This document shows positions 1 through 11,845 of a DNA stretch of 64,000 nt, one piece after another. The notes beneath the pieces are model-generated. The model saw only the letters and a list, made by a program, of their open reading frames with translations, did no database searches and had not been told where the DNA came from. How positions within the stretch are numbered: the stretch's first letter is position 1; every line of letters begins with the position of its first letter. The position numbers were made by a program, and so were the translations under genes. Source of the DNA: Asterella californica (taxonomy: Eukaryota > Streptophyta > Marchantiopsida > Marchantiales > Aytoniaceae); assembly GCA_036924285.1 (NCBI GenBank), contig JAYKYS010000001.1:37385501-37449500 (forward strand), read 5' to 3'.

Positions 1-2804
1 CGAGCTATATCTAAACAACCCTATCTAAGCAAGGCCTCGCATGGATTACCAAGAAGACAACCCACCTTGCATTACATCCTACTTCCTATCAGAAGATACA
101 AGATTCGCGAAGCATAATGTGCATAACATGTTCAGAAGATGGTTGCGGACTTCTGCGGTGACAGTGGTCTCTGAGAAGATACCCGGGACAGTTTCGATTC
201 AATGTCTTTCTCGGAAGACTTCCCGAAGTCAGGCTTCTCTTCACCGGTCTCACCTGTCTTCGTCTTCCTACGCACAATCTATCCTCACAACAGACTCAAG
301 ACAATTGCACTCTGTTCTTCTGACTTCTCATCTCTCATACGCACTCAGAAGAAGCTTGCTGCTCGGTAGGAAGACATGACCCTCGACCATTCTCTCCAGA
401 TTCTGCCAGTAAGTCTTCTCACGACTCTCTCCTAAGTTTGGGAAGAAGAAGGAATGGCTGCTATGGGTCGGACAGAAGAGACCCGAAATGGACCCTCACG
501 TCTTCTCGCTCATTTTGCCAGCCTTTCAGTCTTCTAGTCTCTCTAGGAAGATGTGGAGTTGAGAAACTTGGAAGACCAGGAGGCACAGGCCTAGTTCCCG
601 ACTTCCAACTTCTCGAAATAACAAAACAACTCACCACACCACTCAGGATTCGTACCAAGCCTCTCTTAACACAAAAGCAACACAAATCCATTCTTGATAC
701 GAATTGATTACAGTCGACTTCCGAAGACAGTCTTTCGTAGATGTTCCAATCTTCCGAAGCGTCTTCTGTTCCAAGTTTCGGAAGGAGAGGAGTAATCGGA
801 TAGGGAAATTGATAGTTGAGATCGTCAATTAGAGGACGAGGGGTAGGGAAGCTCGAATTGAACTCAGGAAAAGTAGGAAGATGCCTAACAGAAATTGGGC
901 AGCGCTTCCGCACCCAATGTCACAATAGGAAGAATGGGGATGGGGGTAATCGATCAAGCTGCCTGCAACCAACCGAGGAAGCGTGGAGAACACAAAACAG
1001 AGACGAGAAGTAGTGGGAAGAGAAAGAACGTGGGGAAGAACCTCTACAGTCTTCTTCTGCTTCCCGAGTTGCCATCGACCTTCTGCGCGCTTCTGGCTCT
1101 GGTCCTAGCTCCAATGCGATTCCACACGGCTGCTTCCGCTGTTCAATTCCACCTTCAATTCTACTCAGCTACTCTCCAATGTCAGTTTTTCGGGAGCTCA
1201 CAAAAACGTCTTCGCTCTCTGCCTTCCGTGCTTCAGCAATTCGGTCTCGCCCTTCGCCTAGCTGCCAACTGGTCCTCATCTCACTCGATTTCCTCACTCG
1301 ATTTCCTCTTGCTGGAAATCACTCGAAACTCACTCTTCTGAAATCGATCTTCTCAAGCGCGCTTGCTGCGGGAAGTTGGAATGCGCTAATGCGCTTCCTG
1401 CGCATCTTCCCCGCAGATTAGGGGTTTCGACCCTAGGTATCTTTCCCGACCTACCTACCACCTTGGTGTTACCTAGTAGGTACACCTACTCCTTTACCTA
1501 GAAATTTGTGGTTAGACCTTCGCGGTCGCTGTCTTCCGGAAGATAGGTGTCTTCCGCCGTCTTCCAGTCTGCCGCCATCTTCCCGTCTTCCGAAGACGCA
1601 ACTGAGAAGACGCTTCCCGAAAGACGGACGTCTTCCAAAGAAGTCAACTTCTTATTAAAAAGCTCATAAGATCATCTTCCCTCTAAGGAAGTAATAATCT
1701 TAAGTAACAACGCTTCTTCAGTTATACAAACAAGTTATTAATCTTAAAAATTTTAAAAATTCGTGCATCATGTAATTTGTGGGCACCACAAGAAACATCT
1801 ATTTGCTAATAAAAAGAGTTGTCCTAGTATCACACGATTCAAACCAAGTCCAAACAACGTTCATGTATAAGCTCTTAGCTAAAGCTAGCTACCACAAGCT
1901 ATACATAACCAACTAGAACTCCAACGAACTAAAAAAGACGAAAACCGTAGCGGAGGAATCGAAAAAGACCTATCTGAGAACTTTCTCCTTTCGCCAAACG
2001 GTCTTCAGATGTCGATAAGGTCTTCTTTCCTGACTCCATTGGCCCAAGAAACCTTCAGATCCGACTCCCAACAGCCAAGATATCGCTGATTTTCAGTTGT
2101 AGGTGACGGAACTTTCAAAAACTCCTTCCTGCGGCTTAAAATCGCATACACCGTCCAAACGGATCATTTGATCTGATATCCGTTTTCTTTGGTAGGTAAA
2201 TCTAGCTACCTTAAATATAAATGAAGACTCCTTGATTGCATAAGCACCAATAACAGAGCTTGGCTCACCGATCACGAAGAACAACCCAACTTCAAGTCGC
2301 AGACGAACAAAAATTTGACGTAAGCGTCTCCCTACGAGCCAATTTCACTCTGAACTCCCAAACCGTCCAATGAAACTTTGTATCGTCTTCAATTTCCTGA
2401 AGAACTCGGCGTGCTAATCCCGATGGATCCAAGGACAGCAAGTTTGGACTCTGGAACGGCTTGAACGGTCCAACTCTCTTTCACATATCACTGAAGCCAT
2501 CCAAATCCTCTCCTTGCGTCTCAATTTCTCCCAGTACACACACTCGGTCCGTCTCTTCACGAACCGCCTTAACCAACACGTAGCCTGCACAGATCTGAAC
2601 CTAATGACACCTTGCGCGCATGCATTGGACTTCTCAATTCTCCAAATCGTCCACCGACAGATCACATGAACAAGCTAACCCCTTAAGCAGCCCCCTTACG
2701 TCAATCACAGTACGTACCAATTTTCTCATATAATGAGGAAGCAAGCCCTTGCGTCCTTAGTATAGTGCATGGAGCTACAAATACCCAATCAGCAGTAAAC
2801 TAGG
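1..2804. other. Gene-free region rich in GAAGAC/GTCTTC
   Basis: I see no credible gene here: the open frames are short, overlap on both strands and match no family I know. The first 1.7 kb is crowded with GAAGAC, GTCTTC and GGAAGA words, often as the palindrome GTCTTCCGAAGAC (for example near 1590-1600). The LTRs of the neighbouring gypsy element are also rich in CTTCCGAAG and TTCGGCGAAG, so this may be decayed sequence of a related element. That link is inference. Confidence 0.5.
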
Positions 2805-3265
2805 GCTTAGCTTGACTTTCTCTTCTTTCGAGTCTCGCAACTTCTCCACTAGGCGTCCAAATGAAGTAGACGAAGTGCTTATGCAAAGCTGGCAACGAGC
2901 TCTACCCATTGATGCAATGAAAGTGAAGATCTGAAGTCGTGCCAAAAGCCCGTAAGCTGAGGCCTAACTTGTTTTACCCATCTTTCGAGTCTCGTAACTT
3001 CTTCACTATGCGTCCAACTGAAGTATACAAAGTGCCTATGGAAAGTTGACAACGAACTCTACCCATTGATGCGATGAAGGTGAAGATCCGAAACCGTGCC
3101 AAAAGTCCGTAAGCTGAGGCTTAGCTTGTTTTATCCATCTTTTGAGTCTTGTAACTTCTCCATTGGACGTCCAAATGAAATGGACAAAGTGTCCATGGGA
3201 AGCAGACAACCAACTCTACCCATCGATGTAATGAATGTGAAGATCAAAAGTTGTGCAAAAAACTT
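2805..3265. repeat. Three tandem copies of a 157-bp repeat
   Basis: Copies start at 2805, 2962 and 3119, giving two exact 157-bp periods; the third copy fades out near 3265. Each starts close to GCTTAGCTTG, contains CTTTCGAGTC then CGTCCAA and CTCTACCCAT, and ends near CCGTAAGCTGAG. Copies differ by scattered substitutions. The period is close to one nucleosome repeat, as in many plant satellites. Confidence 0.85.
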
Positions 3266-3607
3266 CATTTTTAGTCTCATGAGCGTCTTTGGAACGATAA
3301 TGATAAACATCGGAATAGATTTTCAAGTAGAAGACGGTCCTCGACAAGACAACGTCCAAACCACAAGGTCCATACCTGACGGTTTTCCAAAAAAATCTTA
3401 AGTGTTGGAGCTCTAGTGACGTTTTGGGTCATGGACGGAGCTCCACGTAAGATCTCAGAACGAGTAAGATATTATTAGAAAGGTCTCTGCGAGGGCTTTT
3501 CAGTGATATCTAGAGCTCCTCGAAATGACATCGGAGTTGAAAATTATGACCGATCTCGTGATCGGATTGTGATATAATTTTTAAGGACCAAAGAGGAGAA
3601 CAGGGTC
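3266..3607. other. No feature seen
   Basis: Left flank of element 1. No gene or repeat boundary recognised. The last five bases before the LTR (3603-3607, GGGTC) are the likely target-site duplication of element 1; the right-hand copy at 25314-25318 is TGGTC, one mismatch. Confidence 0.4.
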
Positions 3608-6600
3608 TGTAACACACAAGAAAACCAAAAGATGCTCGAAAGTAGTAATTTAAGGATCGAACCCACAGAGATGCAAGTAAAGATCATCCAAAAGTAGTAA
3701 ACATGTGATAAAGGTGATTCTTTATAGTTGTCTTTTATTCTCACGGGCAGAAATCAGTCCCGGTAGAGATCAAACTCAGGTCTATCCAACAAGATAGAGT
3801 TGATAATCCTAACAATTTAACATAACAGATACTGAACAGGTCAGGGACCTCAAGAAACAGATGAACAACAGAGAAACAGAGCCATGGACAGAAATGTCAC
3901 ACAAGGAAGTACTGCTGAAGTGCTACTAGGTAGCCTCTAACACCATAAACGCTAAGTATCTTCACACTAAGTTATTTTCACTACTACTGCTCTCGGAAAA
4001 CTCTGACGAAGAAGACTCTTCTTCCGCCGAAGTACCAGACTGAACTTCTTCCAAAATGTTCTCACCAAAGAACAACTTCCTCCGAAGTCAACTTCGCCCA
4101 AAAACGTCTTCGTAGCAAACTAACCTCGTAGATGCTGGTCTATTCTCAGTCCTCGCCGTAAACGTTCTACTCTGATTTCAAATGTCGACAGCAAATCCTT
4201 CGGCACCCAGACTAATTCCTACCACAGCAAACTATGATACTTCGTAGGTAAATCTTCGAAGTTGACAAAACACACAATGGCTCCGCAAACTCAAGAAATA
4301 GAAAACTCAAAAATGATAAAACACATAGAGGTACTGAGCACGAACAACACAGCGCTTATATACAGATTTTTCTGAAGATGACGGATCTTCTTCCTAAGAA
4401 GTCGAGAGCACTTCTGGTCCGCCAGATGAAGGTCCTGTGCTTGAAACGACATCAGGAACAACACTGCTTCCTATTGCTAACTCTCTATCTATCTCGCAAA
4501 CTGAGAACTCTACGGTCGCTCTAACCTCCCTAAGCTCTCTAACTACCCGTTGGCCTAGCCTAGCTACTCGGTTCTTCGCCGAAGTACCCTCTGCGTCTGC
4601 AGCTACAAACTCCTCCCTAATCTGACAAAGAAATCCCAGCTCCTCAGTATCCATCTCGACGGCGAAGTAGTTCTTCAACGTTGGCTCGATCCTACTCCGA
4701 AGTTGAGCGCTGAGCTCCTCGGCCTTGATGACGTGATGCTTCAAATCCTCGATCTCTTTCGTCATCTGTGCAACAATGTCTTGATTCCTGTTTCTCTGCG
4801 CGCGCATCTCCTCCAACTCCTTCTTCGTCAGGGAAAGAACCTTTTTGTGTTCTTTCTCTCGATCCAACTTCTACTGAAGAAGTCCTTCTTTCTCTGAAGT
4901 CACATTCTTAAGTTCTTCGGTCTTCGCTTGAGTCTCCTTCTGCGCCATGAGGAGTGCTGCTCGTAAGTTCTCCTTCTCCTCCTGCCAGTTACCTCGGCCG
5001 AAGTGCATCGTATGCACTAACTCCGTTAAGTTCAGCTTCCGATCGATCACCTCCTCGTAGGTTCCTCGGTTCTCTTCCAATGTGTGCAGCACTGGCACGA
5101 CTACCTCCTGGATGTACTTCACCGAAGAAGTAAGTTGCTCTATCTCTCCTATCGTCGATAGAGAAAAAGTAGTCTTAGGTGTGGTGTCATCATCCTTCTC
5201 CGTCCGAGGACTATCTCCTTCTTCGGCTTCCTCTTCATCAGCTGCTTCACCATCGGCACAAACTGTCTTGGTCATCTTCATCTTCTTTCTCGACTTCTGT
5301 GCAGACCTCGGTGTCTCTTCCGAAGGCTTCTTCCTTCCACTTTTACGGACTGGAGGAGACACCTCGACCACATCTTCATCCTCGGCCGGATTCACCTCTT
5401 CGGTTGCTTTCTCTGGAACTGCTGCTGAAGTCGACGCATCTTGCCTCAGCGCTGTATCGGCCGCTACTTCGGTTCTTGCTTCATCGGCCACGATTTTGTC
5501 GAAGAACTTCTCAAGTTGTGCATCTCTGGCTGGAGTCTGTACCACCTCGAATTCGTCTTCTTCGGCTGCTGCGGTGAAGCCTAATCGCTTCTGTTCTTCG
5601 GCCGATAACAGTCTCATTCCTATGTAAAACACCGAGACAAATGGTCCTATGTAAACCATGTCTTCCTCCTTCCATAGCTTCTGCACATGACGATGAAAGA
5701 TCCTCGCCCAATGCGCTCTTTTCTCGGCGAAGAGCTGCTCGATGAAGTTGATTTGCCAGTTCGACATGTAAGGCGTTCTTCGTGGTCGGAAGATCGTCAT
5801 GATCGCATCAGCAACCTCCTTCTTCTTCGGATGAACATAATCGCTCGTCCTGTAACCGTTCCTCCCCTGGGCAATTCCTTGAAGAGCTTGAGGAAGTTCT
5901 TCACTGCTTCGGGCGATGCTGCGGCTGATACACTGTCGAAGAGAAGATCGCTCTCCCTGCCTACATCGTCAGTTTCTAAGACACCGGACCAGTGATCTTC
6001 GATCCAGTTATAAGGTCGCCCATAGTTGTCGTCTGCTGGATGTTTTCTGCAAACCTTCAACTCGTGCACCAATTTCGAGGAGATCATCCCCCAGCAAGGA
6101 AGTAAAAGGAATGCTAATCCCATCTCCTCGAGCTCCTTCTCATAGCGACGAAGAGCCGCTTGATTAACTTCTAGTGCTCGGAGCCTCCCTGCCTTAGATG
6201 TTTGCATCCCTCGCATCCCTAGGATCACTGCAACAAGCTTCGCCGAAAACGGATTCTTCGTCGCAATCTACTTCTTTGTCCGTAACCGAGTTCTTCCTCT
6301 CAAATTGACTTCCTCGCCAGTCACTGACTGCGGCGAAGTAGAAATAATTCGACGATCGAAAAATACGGTGCGCTGCGCTCCTGCTATCGCTCTAGGAATA
6401 GTAAAACAATAAGGTAAATGGTTTTGTTACCTGGCTTATATCTCGTGATAGGCTTTCCCGCACGTGCCGAAGTTAGGGTTTTCCTCTTCTCGACTGTCCT
6501 TCTTCGGTCTACTGTAACTTCGTCATTTGACCTCCGATTGCCTCGCACAACATCGTTAGAAAGCTCTTTGTCCGAGGAATTCATCTGTGAGGAAGTCATC

Positions 6601-6767
6601 TCTCTAGTGTCTCCATAGATTCGGTAAATTCCTCCAGAACTGAGATTCTTCAGTAAACTTCTAATTAACACTATTCTACTCATATATTTTATCTTCTATC
6701 ATCTATTCTTCTTATTTACTTTACAACTAATCAATTAATTAACAAAATTGAAAACCAAGACTTCACA
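3608..6767 (-). repeat. Element 1 LTR, left copy (3' LTR)
   Basis: On the plus strand it starts TGTAACACAC and ends CTTCACA, the usual TG...CA ends. It is 3,160 bp long, large for an LTR, and pairs with the split copy at 13254-16034 plus 25010-25313 (3,085 bp). About 88 bp near 4512-4600 is missing from the other copy. It contains an antisense ORF chain described separately. Confidence 0.9.
4394..6683 (-). pseudogene. ORF chain inside the left LTR of element 1; unknown coiled-coil protein
   Basis: Minus-strand frames 6683-6384, 6228-5797, 5800-4871 and 4867-4394 read as one broken protein. The N-terminal part is linked by a possible short intron (donor CAG/GTAACA near 6435). The next block has LLLPCWGMISSKL and DNYGRPYNW, then WQINFIEQLFAEKRAHWARI. 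A long Lys/Glu-rich disordered stretch follows, then a coiled coil (LTKKELEEMRAQRNRNQDIV). A one-base loss relative to the right LTR near 5866 breaks the frame after KNFLKLFKELP. I do not recognise the family. Finding the same ORFs in both LTRs, with different lesions, suggests they were intact when the element inserted. Confidence 0.55.
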
Positions 6768-6780
6768 TACTCTCCCTCTC
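6768..6780 (-). other. Polypurine tract of element 1
   Basis: On the minus strand a purine run (GAGAGGGAGAGTA) lies directly before the 3' LTR start TGTGAAGTC. This is the expected position of the plus-strand primer for reverse transcription. Confidence 0.75.
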
Positions 6781-6805
6781 AATTGTGAAGCGACATCGCG
6801 AACAC

Positions 6806-8005
6806 TTAAGAGTAGTATCTCTTGATTCTCCATCCATTGACTCGGGTGGCTAACAATGTTCCATCGAGTTCTTCCAACTGAACCGAACCATTACTATAAC
6901 GACGCGTTACTTTATAAGGGCCCATCCAACGTAAGTGTAACTTTCCTAGAAATGTTGTGTACTTATTGTCATACAGCAGTACTAAATCACCATCTTTGAT
7001 GTCCACTTTGCGGATCTTCTTATCGTGCTTCTCTTTCCGCTTCATTTGAATGATCTCCGTTAGTCGTCTAGACTCTTCACGGTCTTCCTCAAGTGCCATC
7101 AGATTCTTGAGTCGTAACAGTTGGCTCTCTTCCACTGACAATCTATCTTCAGACAAGATCCTGTAAGTAGGTACATCAAATTCAACTCGCATGATCGGTG
7201 TCATATCATATGTTAGGAAAAAGGGTGTCTAACGGGTCGTTATTTTTTCTGCATTCCGAAACGCTCACAAGACAGCCGGTAACTTTGTATCCCAATCATA
7301 CGCATGATTCACTGTCACCTTGTTCATAATCTTGCAGAACACTCCATTAGACTTCTCTGTCAATCCATTAGCTTTTGGATTGTACGGTGTTGTCTTCCGG
7401 TGTTTTATACCAAAGTAGTCGGTCAGTTCCTCTATCATCTTGTTCAAAAAATGTGTACCTCGGTCACTCACCAACTCCAGTGGGCATCCATATCGAGTAA
7501 TGATCTATGTGTACAGAAACTCAGCCATAGTGGTTGCGTCGTCTTTCTTGGTAGCTGCTGCTTCAACCATCTTCGTTGCATAATCAGTAGCTATCAGTAT
7601 GTACCTTCTTCTAGTGCGGCGTGGTGCTGGTTGTATAGGTCCTACAAAATCAATCCCCCACTTCTCGAATGGTGCTAATGGAAGTATCGGATGTAATGGC
7701 CACTGAGTGGTTGGCGTAGGCTTATCCACTCGTTGACAATTATCACACTTCTTGATGATCTTATGAACATCTTTGTACATCGTTGGTCACCAGTATCCAA
7801 CTGAGAGGATCTTCTTCATAGTGTTCCTCAGTGCATAGTGTCCGCCTTCAAGTTTCGAGTGTAATGCTCCCACCACTTGTGGTATCTCATGCACTTCCAG
7901 ACATCTTCGAAGTTCTTCATCAGGTCCTCTTTTGAACAATATCCCGTTCTTAATCTCGTAGGGTCCCGCCTGATGTATGAAGACTGTTCGCTGTTCAGCA
8001 TCCAT
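6806..8005 (-). pseudogene. Integrase region of element 1 (broken)
   Basis: Minus-strand frames 8005-7787, 7780-7505, 7474-7265 and 7204-6806 make one integrase. The zinc-binding part ends KCDNCQR. The catalytic core has GIDFVGPI (first Asp), VSDRGTHF (second Asp) and NPKANGLTEKSNG (Glu). The C-terminal part contains LRWMGPYKV, a GPY/F-like module. Stops break it: TGG to TGA in the Trp-Trp pair near 7786, TAG near 7506, TGA after LPAVL near 7263, and TAG near 7225. No chromodomain is visible. Confidence 0.85.
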
Positions 8006-8026
8006 TTCTTCTGGGCACTGCAGAGT

Positions 8027-8698
8027 CTATAAATATCTGTACAGATCATAGTACTTCGTAGCAGGTGCTACTGTCAGCTGAAACAATTCCTCATCTGGAA
8101 AATCATCTGCCACTGTATCCACTCGTTCTCCCGTTCTTAGTCGAGACAAGTAATCAGCATTCTCATGGTGGATTCCTTGTCTGGTCTTAATTGTGAACGT
8201 AAACTCCTGAAGTAACAACATCCATCTTGCTATCCGCCCTGACAAGTCTGACTTCTGTACCAGATGCTTCAACGCATAATGATCCACATGAAAAACAAAC
8301 TCATAGCCAAGGAGGTAATGTCTAAACTTCTTTACTGAGTACACCATTCCTAACGCTTCGCGTTCAGTAGTGGTGAAGTTCTTTTCTGCTGCTGAAACTT
8401 GTCTACTCGCATAGTAGATCGGATGGTCTCTCTTCTCATCATCTTTTTGACTGAGCATCACTCCAATAGCAAACGCAGAAGTGTCTACATACACTTGAAA
8501 AGGTCTCTCCCAGTCTGGTGGTCGCATGACAGGTGCTTCTGCTAACTTCCTCTTCAGCGTCTCAAACGCCTCATGCTGTTTCTCGTGCCAATGGTACTCT
8601 GTCGTCTTTTTCAGCAGTTCTGTCAGTGGCGCAGCAAGTATGGCGTAGTCTTTGATGAACCTCCTGTAATATCCAACATGTCCTAGGAAGGCTCTCAA
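8027..8698 (-). pseudogene. RNase H region of element 1
   Basis: The stretch starts with the RT thumb motif LRAFLGHVGYYRRFI, runs through the linker (FETLKRKLAEAPVMRPPDW) and enters RNase H at VYVDTSAFAIG, followed by YYASRQ, TTTEREALGMVYSVKKFRHY and FHVDHYALKHLV. It closes with HHENADYLSRL. An in-frame TAA separates it from the RT block at 8720, and a TAG ends it before the integrase zinc finger, so the polyprotein is broken at both ends. Confidence 0.88.
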
Positions 8699-8719
8699 CT
8701 CGCTGATGTCAGTAGGGGG

Positions 8720-9568
8720 TTACAGGGAAAGTATTACTCGAACTTTCTCTACATCTATCTCTATGCCTCGACCTGATACTCTATGTCCAAGAAGTATTCC
8801 TTCAGTCATCACGAAGAAGCACTTCTCAAGGTGTAATGCAAGTCTGGCCTCCCTACACTTCTGAAAGGTTTTGGCTAAACACGCTGCATGTTCTTCACGT
8901 GTGCCAAAAACACAAAAATCATCTATAAAAATCTCTAAAAAAATTCGCAAATAATCTTGAAAAGTTGACGTCATCATCCTCTGAAAAGTAGCTGGTGCAT
9001 TGCATAGTCCAAAAGGCATCTTGTGATAAGCATAAGTGCCCCAATCTGTAGTGAAGGTAGTCTTGTCCTTATCTTGCTCTCTAATGGACACTTGGTTGTA
9101 TCCTGAAAACCCATCTAGAAAACTGTAACATTCCTTTCCAGATACATGATCCAAAATGATATCAGTAAAAGGTAAAGGGCGATGATCTTTCTTTGTTGCT
9201 GCATTAAGCTTTCTGAAATCTTGACAGACTCTTATCTTTCCTGTTTGCTTCTTAGGTACCACTACAATGGGTGCTACCCATTCGCTGCTTAACACAGGAA
9301 AAATAATACATGCCTTTAGGTACTTATCTATCTCGTCTTTAACCATCATGGAGTATTTTGGATTGAGTCGGTATTGTCGCTGTCGTACAGGTACTGATCC
9401 TTCAATGAGGTCAATACGATGTTCTCTCCACTGTGCAGGTATCCCTTTCATGTCCTCCACAGTCCAGACGAAGACATCTTGGTAATGGATCAGCATCTGA
9501 CGATACACTTCCAATTCTTCTCCTTGTATGACAACAGAAATCTTTAGGCTCTTATCTTCGCTTATCAC
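8720..9568 (-). pseudogene. Reverse transcriptase region of element 1
   Basis: All main RT blocks are visible in order: RLNPKYSMMVKDEIDKYL, WVAPIVVVPKKQTGKIRVC, DFRKLNAATKKDH, SFLDGFSGYNQ, MPFGLCNAPATFQRMM, the catalytic FIDDF box and LGHRVSGRGIEID. The sequence is closest to plant Athila/Tat-type RTs. It copies element RNA into cDNA. The block is one open frame of 282 residues but is cut from RNase H by a TAA just downstream of VRVILSL. Confidence 0.9.
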
Positions 9569-9683
9569 TAGGTCTTGGGATGCTCCTGGAAAGACTATAC
9601 CATCTGTATGACTGGTCTCTGCACTCCCGTGACCTAGCTGTGATTGCTATTCGGTCTCGTTCATATCTTCTTCTTCATCAATT

Positions 9684-11138
9684 TCATAGCACTGTAGATA
9701 GTTGACCACCGAATAAGGGTCTCCTTTCCTTTCTCCTGCGCTCGCTGCTCGTTGATGAATCAGATCCTGAAGTGTAACCATCATCAGTCGACTCTGTTTC
9801 GCCTTGATGATTTATCTTCTTCCAAGAAACCATCACGGCCTTATCAGTCGGTTTCTGTGGATCTTTGAACTGTAAACGGTGCCGGTACCAATCTGTTAGT
9901 ACCTTGGCACCACACAACCATGGCCTCTCAATCAAATTTTGATAACCAGACTTAACCAAAGGGCGCAGCACAACATAAGTAAGTTTAAAAGAAATTTCGC
10001 CTATTAAGGTGAGGATGTTGCGCAGAAGCCCAAGTGGTCGTCTTCTCATTTGATCTGCCAGCCGTAACACCCGCTGAGTTTCTTCAAACTTGCTGAAATC
10101 CAACGCGTGTGCCGTGTCTTCTGTCATTATGTTGATTCCTGATCCGGAGTCAATTGGCACTTTCCTAATTACACAACTTGCAACCTCCACTTTCACTTCT
10201 GGAGATCCCAGGTCTTCTGCCTCGATGTGAAACAGAGAAGGTAACTTTGATCTTCTTACTTTAGTGGGTTTCTTCAGTGCTTGAAGTAACAATTTTCTGT
10301 AAATTTTGTTATCTTCAATCAACTGTTTGAAACTTATGTTAGCTTTCTGTGTTTCTAGATCAGCTACCACATTATAGTGTGGTATTGCCACAGGTTCTTT
10401 CTTCACAGGTTCCGATCGACTGTGCTTCTTTGGAACCTCCTCGTTCTTGGCTGCAGTCCTGTCTTCAGTGGTCGAAGTACGGAAAATCTTGGGTGCGGAC
10501 GAAGTTGATTGTTCTGGTACTTCAGCCGAAGTTGTATCAGCTTCCTTTGCCGAAGTTCCTGCTCGTAGTAACTCCTTCTTCAAGAGTTCGCGGACTTCGT
10601 CCGTAATGTCAACTGGTAGTCTCGGAGGGTTTACGCTCTTCAGTATTTCTTCTTCCTCTTCCTCAGTTTCCTCCTCAACTATCTTCTTCTTGGCTTTATC
10701 CTTTGCCTTCTTCTGCTTCTTCAACTCTTTCTTCGATTGAGTTTTTAGAGGTGCTTCTTCCGCCTTCTTCTTAGTCTTGAAAGAGCTTCTGGTATCCACT
10801 TTGCAAACCCAAGTTTCTTCTGCTGGCCATCCTTCATCTCCAGCGGCTTTCCATTCTTCCAAGTCCATCTTGTGCAGTTGTGCTTCCGCAGGACTGTCTG
10901 TTTTGGGATCAAAGCGAACCCCTCTTTTCTCTGTGGGTGGGTTAGTACAATCTGCTGTGGCATGTCCTGGTTGATGACACTTTCCACAAAGTGCTACGTA
11001 TCCCAATGATTTCTTTGGGTGAGGGCAGTTTGGTGACCAATGTTCCAAACTGCCACAATTAAAACAAGACCCATGGGGTGGTGGTTTATTTGCTCCTGGC
11101 AGACTCATCAAACGTTTCTGAGATACATTCAGGGCCAT
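9684..11138 (-). CDS. CCHC zinc knuckles and aspartic protease region of element 1
   Basis: This 484-residue frame starts in the gag nucleocapsid. It has two CX2CX4HX4C knuckles, CFNCGSLEHWSPNC and CGKCHQPGHATADC (about residues 25-63), which bind nucleic acid. A long Lys/Glu-rich, probably disordered linker follows. A retropepsin-like active site, VPIDSGSGINIM, lies near residue 330, and a Ser-rich tail ends the frame. The protease would cut the polyprotein. Part of the upstream gag may continue in another frame at 11426-11193, which ends in a Pro run and keeps a knuckle lacking its first Cys. Confidence 0.8.
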   Translation of the reverse strand: MALNVSQKRLMSLPGANKPPPHGSCFNCGSLEHWSPNCPHPKKSLGYVALCGKCHQPGHATADCTNPPTEKRGVRFDPKTDSPAEAQLHKMDLEEWKAAGDEGWPAEETWVCKVDTRSSFKTKKKAEEAPLKTQSKKELKKQKKAKDKAKKKIVEEETEEEEEEILKSVNPPRLPVDITDEVRELLKKELLRAGTSAKEADTTSAEVPEQSTSSAPKIFRTSTTEDRTAAKNEEVPKKHSRSEPVKKEPVAIPHYNVVADLETQKANISFKQLIEDNKIYRKLLLQALKKPTKVRRSKLPSLFHIEAEDLGSPEVKVEVASCVIRKVPIDSGSGINIMTEDTAHALDFSKFEETQRVLRLADQMRRRPLGLLRNILTLIGEISFKLTYVVLRPLVKSGYQNLIERPWLCGAKVLTDWYRHRLQFKDPQKPTDKAVMVSWKKINHQGETESTDDGYTSGSDSSTSSERRRKERRPLFGGQLSTVL

Positions 11139-11845
11139 TTCTTTTGGTGCAAACCTTTGAATTGGTATGGGTTGAATTGGGATAATTGCTAGCTATGGTG
11201 GGGGTGGTTTCGTTTGTACTCCATGTACTTCGTCTGGAGTTTTCACAAAGAATGAGCTATAATATGATTCGAATGCTGGTGCCCATTCAAGTGATTGTGC
11301 CTGAAATGTTCTGTTGTTCTTACATTCCGTATTAGCATGTCTTGATTTACCGCATGTCGTATACCATAAGCTTGAACGGGATGTAGCAGGTGATTTTCTC
11401 CCTTCAAGAGATCGTATCATCTGCACTTTCAGGTCTGCAAATCCTTACCTCATCCGACATAGAGAGAGCCCACCGCTAGGGTATTTCTCTAACAATTGGG
11501 CCTATCAATATTCCTCCCGAATCTTTTCAAAGGATTTTATGATTCTTGGGCAGGATAATGTTTGGAGCAGGAAGTACTATCATTAATCATCTCCTCCATA
11601 AGTTGATTACTATCCCCTCTTGTTTTGCCTTTCTTTTCCTTCGAGCTTTTCTTTTCTTTGGAAGAAAAACTTCATTTCATTCTTCGTTCTTCTTCGCTCG
11701 AAGAAGATGAGCTCGTCGATGAAGATTCTTCGGCTTCGGCCGAAGAGGACTCATCATCAGAAGATTCGTCGGAGGAAGAGGGTTCTTTGCGACTCTTCTT
11801 GTGCTTCTTCCTTCGAGTCGATTTCTCTTCCTTCTTCTCTTTCTT

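Noticed and set aside
5082..5627. Ser-rich plus-strand ORF in the element 1 LTR (and its copy at 14836-15195)
   Set aside because: It is the antisense shadow of the acidic, Lys/Glu-rich minus-strand ORF.
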